Notes under the pieces: model-generated
Seen by the model: the letters and a program-made list of their open reading frames with translations, nothing else
Database searches by the model: none
What the model was told of the DNA's origin: nothing
Translations under genes and position numbers: made by a program
From: Clostridiales bacterium
Lineage (GTDB): Bacteria; Bacillota; Clostridia; Christensenellales; Aristaeellaceae
Reading direction: 5' to 3'
Length of the DNA stretch: 7,246 nt
Assembly: GCA_004554085.1 (NCBI GenBank)
Contig: SFNY01000082.1
Span: 1 to 7,246, forward strand
Shown: positions 5,842 to 7,246 of the stretch, one piece after another
Numbering within the stretch: the first letter of the stretch is position 1
How the letters are laid out: every line of letters starts with the position of its first letter

Positions 5842-5897
5842 CCCGCGACCGGCTGTGCCGGTTTCGGTCCGTAGCCACCGGGCCATCATCAGGCGGG
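5842..5897 (-). ncRNA. Type I hammerhead ribozyme, copy C
   Basis: On the minus strand, stem I CCCGC (5897-5893) is followed by CTGATGA (5892-5886) and an extra T (5885). Stem II runs 5884-5866, with GG and CCG pairing around one mismatch and loop GTGGCTA. Then come GAAA (5865-5862) and stem III (ACCGGC with GCCGGT, loop ACA). The cleavage triplet is GTC (5849-5847), and the stem I return strand is GCGGG (5846-5842). All conserved catalytic-core bases are present. The predicted cut is between 5847 and 5846, leaving a 5'-OH RNA 44 nt before the ATG at 5802. The only departure is the extra T after A9; an extra base at that place is known from a viroid hammerhead (chrysanthemum chlorotic mottle viroid, from memory). 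Both open ends are at stem I, hence type I. Confidence 0.94.
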
Positions 5898-5900
5898 CTG

Positions 5901-5914
5901 ATTTGGAAGCTGTG
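5901..5914 (-). repeat. Orphan copy of the operon's leader motif
   Basis: The minus-strand 14-mer CACAGCTTCCAAAT is identical to 6563-6550 in the leader of the 105-aa gene. It lies immediately after the stop of the 71-aa gene, upstream of ribozyme copy C, but has no ribosome binding site or gene after it. It may be a scar of a lost or rearranged leader-gene unit. Confidence 0.6.
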
Positions 5915-6130
5915 TCAATCAAGCTCTTCCAAATCCTTTTCATCGCTCCAGTCCTCCTCAAGGTCGTTCCAGCTGATGCCGCCGTAGGTGTATCCGTTGT
6001 CATGCTTCAGATACACCTGAGCGTCTTCCGGGAGTTCTTCGAGGGCTGCGATCAGTTCGGCAACGGTCATGGTGCGGCGGATCTGGTCGGGCGCGTAGCC
6101 GGTGCGGTTTGTATTGATGAAAAGCTTCAT
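5915..6130 (-). CDS. Small acidic hypothetical protein, 71 aa
   Basis: The protein starts MKLFINTNRTGYAPDQIRR and then has MTVAELIAALEELPEDAQVYLKHDNGYTYGGI, a helix-strand pattern seen in small clostridial mobile-element proteins that I cannot name. The last 17 residues (NDLEEDWSDEKDLEELD) are eleven-fold acidic. ATG 6130 is preferred over the in-frame ATG 6202 because AAGGAGGT lies just before it and the longer form would read through the ribozyme at 6168-6220. Cleavage there leaves a 42-nt leader. Strong acidity can mark DNA mimics, but nothing else here supports that role. Confidence 0.82.
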   Translation of the reverse strand: MKLFINTNRTGYAPDQIRRTMTVAELIAALEELPEDAQVYLKHDNGYTYGGISWNDLEEDWSDEKDLEELD

Positions 6131-6167
6131 GGTGTGTACCTCCTTGCTTGATTTGGGAACTGTGGCT

Positions 6168-6220
6168 CCCGCGACCCCTGGCGGGGTTTCGGCCTGTGCC
6201 AAAGGCCATCGTCAGGCGGG
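6168..6220 (-). ncRNA. Type I hammerhead ribozyme, copy B
   Basis: Minus strand: stem I CCCGC (6220-6216), core CTGACGA (6215-6209; the variable position 7 is C, which hammerheads tolerate), and an extra T (6208). Stem II is GGCCT with AGGCC, loop TTGGCAC (6207-6191). GAAA (6190-6187) and stem III ACCCC with GGGGT, loop GCCA, follow. The cleavage triplet GTC is at 6175-6173, and return strand GCGGG at 6172-6168. The predicted cut is between 6173 and 6172, 42 nt before the ATG at 6130. The stop codon of the upstream 105-aa gene (6214-6212) is the TGA inside the catalytic CTGACGA box, so the ribozyme overlaps that gene's end. Confidence 0.93.
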
Positions 6221-6529
6221 ATTGCGCTGTGCCTTGAGGAAGCGGCGGTACTCAATTTGGATCCTTTCGGTGATCCGCTGTTCGAACTCCGCTTCACCGG
6301 CCTCGGTGAGCACACGCTGCCGGTAGCCGTACCGGAAGGTGTAGCGGGTGACGTCCCAGCGGCTCCGCGCCCATCCGGGAAGGTCGCCGTCGTTGTAGTA
6401 GCGGTAGTAGCTGTGGAAGACCGTCTGCGTGGCCTTGGTGTATTTGAAACCTGCGGCCTCCATCTCGTTGTACCTGGCCTGCTCGGGGCCGTTGCTGTTC
6501 CAGTAGCGGTTTTCGATCTGATTGAGCAT
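6212..6529 (-). CDS. Hypothetical protein, 105 aa
   Basis: The protein begins MLNQIENRYWNSNGPEQARYNEMEAAG and is rich in Tyr, Trp and Arg (FHSYYRYYNDGDLPGW, then RYTFRYGYRQR). It ends in a long charged helix (EAGEAEFEQRITERIQIEYRRFLKAQ, about residues 76-101). I do not recognise a named family; RYWNxNG openings are seen in other small clostridial mobile-element proteins, from memory. ATG 6529 has AAGGAGGAA upstream. Predicted cleavage by ribozyme copy A gives it a 45-nt leader. Its last codons and stop form the 5' strand of stem I and part of the core of ribozyme copy B, which constrains the C-terminal sequence NPA. Confidence 0.82.
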   Translation of the reverse strand: MLNQIENRYWNSNGPEQARYNEMEAAGFKYTKATQTVFHSYYRYYNDGDLPGWARSRWDVTRYTFRYGYRQRVLTEAGEAEFEQRITERIQIEYRRFLKAQRNPA

Positions 6530-6569
6530 AGTGTGTTCCTCCTTGCTTTATTTGGAAGCTGTGCGGCTT

Positions 6570-6624
6570 CCCGCGACGCCTTGCGGCGTTTCGACTCGGC
6601 GCCACCGAGTTCTCATCGGGCGGG
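6570..6624 (-). ncRNA. Type I hammerhead ribozyme, copy A (variant core)
   Basis: Minus strand: stem I CCCGC (6624-6620) and core CCGATGA (6619-6613), where the usual U4 is C. Stem II (6612-6593) is seven pairs with one bulged A and loop TGGCG. GAAA (6592-6589), stem III ACGCC with GGCGT and loop GCAA, cleavage triplet GTC (6577-6575) and return strand GCGGG (6574-6570) follow. The predicted cut is between 6575 and 6574, 45 nt before the ATG at 6529. It lies seven bases after the amidoligase stop. U4 is normally conserved, so this copy may be slow or inactive; everything else fits the fold. Confidence 0.86.
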
Positions 6625-6631
6625 TGGTGTA

Positions 6632-7246
6632 TCAGGAAGCCTGCCGCCAGGCGCTGTTGCCGGGCAGATGCTTGGTGAGGTGCTGGCGGGCGGTCTCGAA
6701 TTCGTCGCCGATGAAGCCCAGCTGGAGGAGCCAGCAGCGGAAGGTGTACTTCGGGTTGTCCGTCTGGGGTCTCGTGGGGCTGGCGCTCTTCGCGGTCAGC
6801 GCCTTGTGGCTGATCGCCAGACAGAGCTGGATGTAGCTCTTGACCTCCCCCGCGTGGAGGGTGCTGTTGAAGGCGCGGAACTCGATGGTGCCCTTCTGCC
6901 ACACCGCGTGGAGGTTGAGCAGGCGGTAGCGGCTGCCGTCGTAGTGCTGGCTGGCGTGCCACTGCCAGTTGCTGGAGTCGTACCAAAGCTTCGCGAGGGC
7001 TTCCATGGTCTGGGGCTTGGTGAGGTTCAGCCGTGTGAGGAAGACCTGGTCGACCGGCCTGCACCAGCAGGCCCGCCGCTCGGGGTCGATGGCCAGTGCC
7101 TGGGTCAGCAGATCCTCCTTCGCGTTGACGATGTTGACCAGGTTCCGGAGGGTCCTGGGGGTGTGGCTGCCCAGCCCGATGTGGACGTGGATGCCGCAGT
7201 GTGCGGGGTCGGTCTTCGCGCCGGCCTTGCGGAGGGCGCGCACCAG
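6632..7246 (-). CDS. Putative amidoligase (PF12224-type), 5' end outside the window
   Basis: The frame is open at the window edge and encodes the last 204 residues. Visible motifs of the glutamine-synthetase-like amidoligase family are CGIHVHIG (metal and nucleotide pocket), RYRLLNLHAVWQKGTIEFRAFNSTLHAGEV and YIQLCLAI. The N-terminal part that should hold the first acidic motif is missing. The family joins amines or ammonia to carboxylates using ATP. It is encoded upstream of a class II glutamine amidotransferase in this operon. The last 43 residues carry KYTFRCWLLQLGFIGDEF and HLPGNSAWR, matching the tail of the 'virulence' protein on the other strand. The stop is followed within seven bases by ribozyme copy A. 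Internal GTG and ATG codons are not taken as starts because the frame continues upstream. Confidence 0.88.
   Translation of the reverse strand: MVRALRKAGAKTDPAHCGIHVHIGLGSHTPRTLRNLVNIVNAKEDLLTQALAIDPERRACWCRPVDQVFLTRLNLTKPQTMEALAKLWYDSSNWQWHASQHYDGSRYRLLNLHAVWQKGTIEFRAFNSTLHAGEVKSYIQLCLAISHKALTAKSASPTRPQTDNPKYTFRCWLLQLGFIGDEFETARQHLTKHLPGNSAWRQAS

Noticed and set aside
5581..6003. Longer form (140 aa) of the 73-aa protein starting at 6003
   Set aside because: The extension overlaps the end of the 71-aa gene and ribozyme copy C; ATG 5802 has AGGAGGT just upstream.
5915..6202. Longer form (95 aa) of the acidic protein starting at 6202
   Set aside because: The extra 24 codons cross ribozyme copy B and its cleavage site; ATG 6130 has a strong ribosome binding site.
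6294..7064. Open frame of 256 codons on the minus strand overlapping the amidoligase and the 105-aa gene
   Set aside because: It runs out of frame through two supported genes and a ribozyme, and its translation is low-complexity Arg/Pro/His-rich.

Overview
The window looks like part of a mobile element (prophage, or phage/plasmid-like integrative element) from a fairly GC-rich member of the Bacillota, most likely a gut Clostridia. The evidence is the tight overlapping genes, strong AGGAGG ribosome binding sites, an ArpU/DUF1492-type phage regulator, a VRR-NUC nuclease, a ParB-like protein, and a cargo operon with an amidoligase and a class II glutamine amidotransferase. No integrase, terminase or structural gene is visible, so the exact element type is open.

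Plus strand, 1-2399: the end of an unidentified gene, then a ParB-like protein, a VRR-NUC nuclease, a nucleoside-deoxyribosyltransferase-like protein, a small four-cysteine protein and a DUF1492/ArpU-like regulator. The first five overlap or nearly overlap; only 20 bases separate the regulator. Positions 2400-2596 form a control region: 10-bp tandem repeats running into a promoter with an extended -10, then an intrinsic terminator only about 50 bases past the predicted start point. A 56-residue gene follows, then a protein of the kind annotated 'virulence protein' in clostridial mobile elements, and a zinc-ribbon protein. This strand ends at a terminator at 4308-4341. A structured gene-free stretch (4342-4469) separates it from the facing terminator of the minus-strand operon.

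Minus strand, 7246 down to 4515: amidoligase (5' end outside the window), a 105-aa protein, a 71-aa acidic protein, a 73-aa protein, a 109-aa protein, and a class II glutamine amidotransferase. The central discovery is that three of the five junctions in this operon carry a type I hammerhead ribozyme (6570-6624, 6168-6220, 5842-5897). Each has the CUGANGA-like box, stem II, GAAA, stem III and GUC cleavage triplet. Stem sequences differ between copies while pairing is kept, which is internal covariation. Predicted cleavage leaves each downstream gene with a 42-45 nt leader that can fold into a short 5' hairpin before the ribosome binding site. The fourth junction is too short for a ribozyme; the fifth, before the amidotransferase, has a strong plain hairpin instead.

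Reading: the long amidoligase-amidotransferase message appears to be cut by its own RNA into one-gene pieces. The amidotransferase and amidoligase would together make or modify an amide-bonded product; the substrate is unknown. The 'virulence' protein and the amidoligase share a C-terminal motif, hinting that the two convergent operons are functionally linked.
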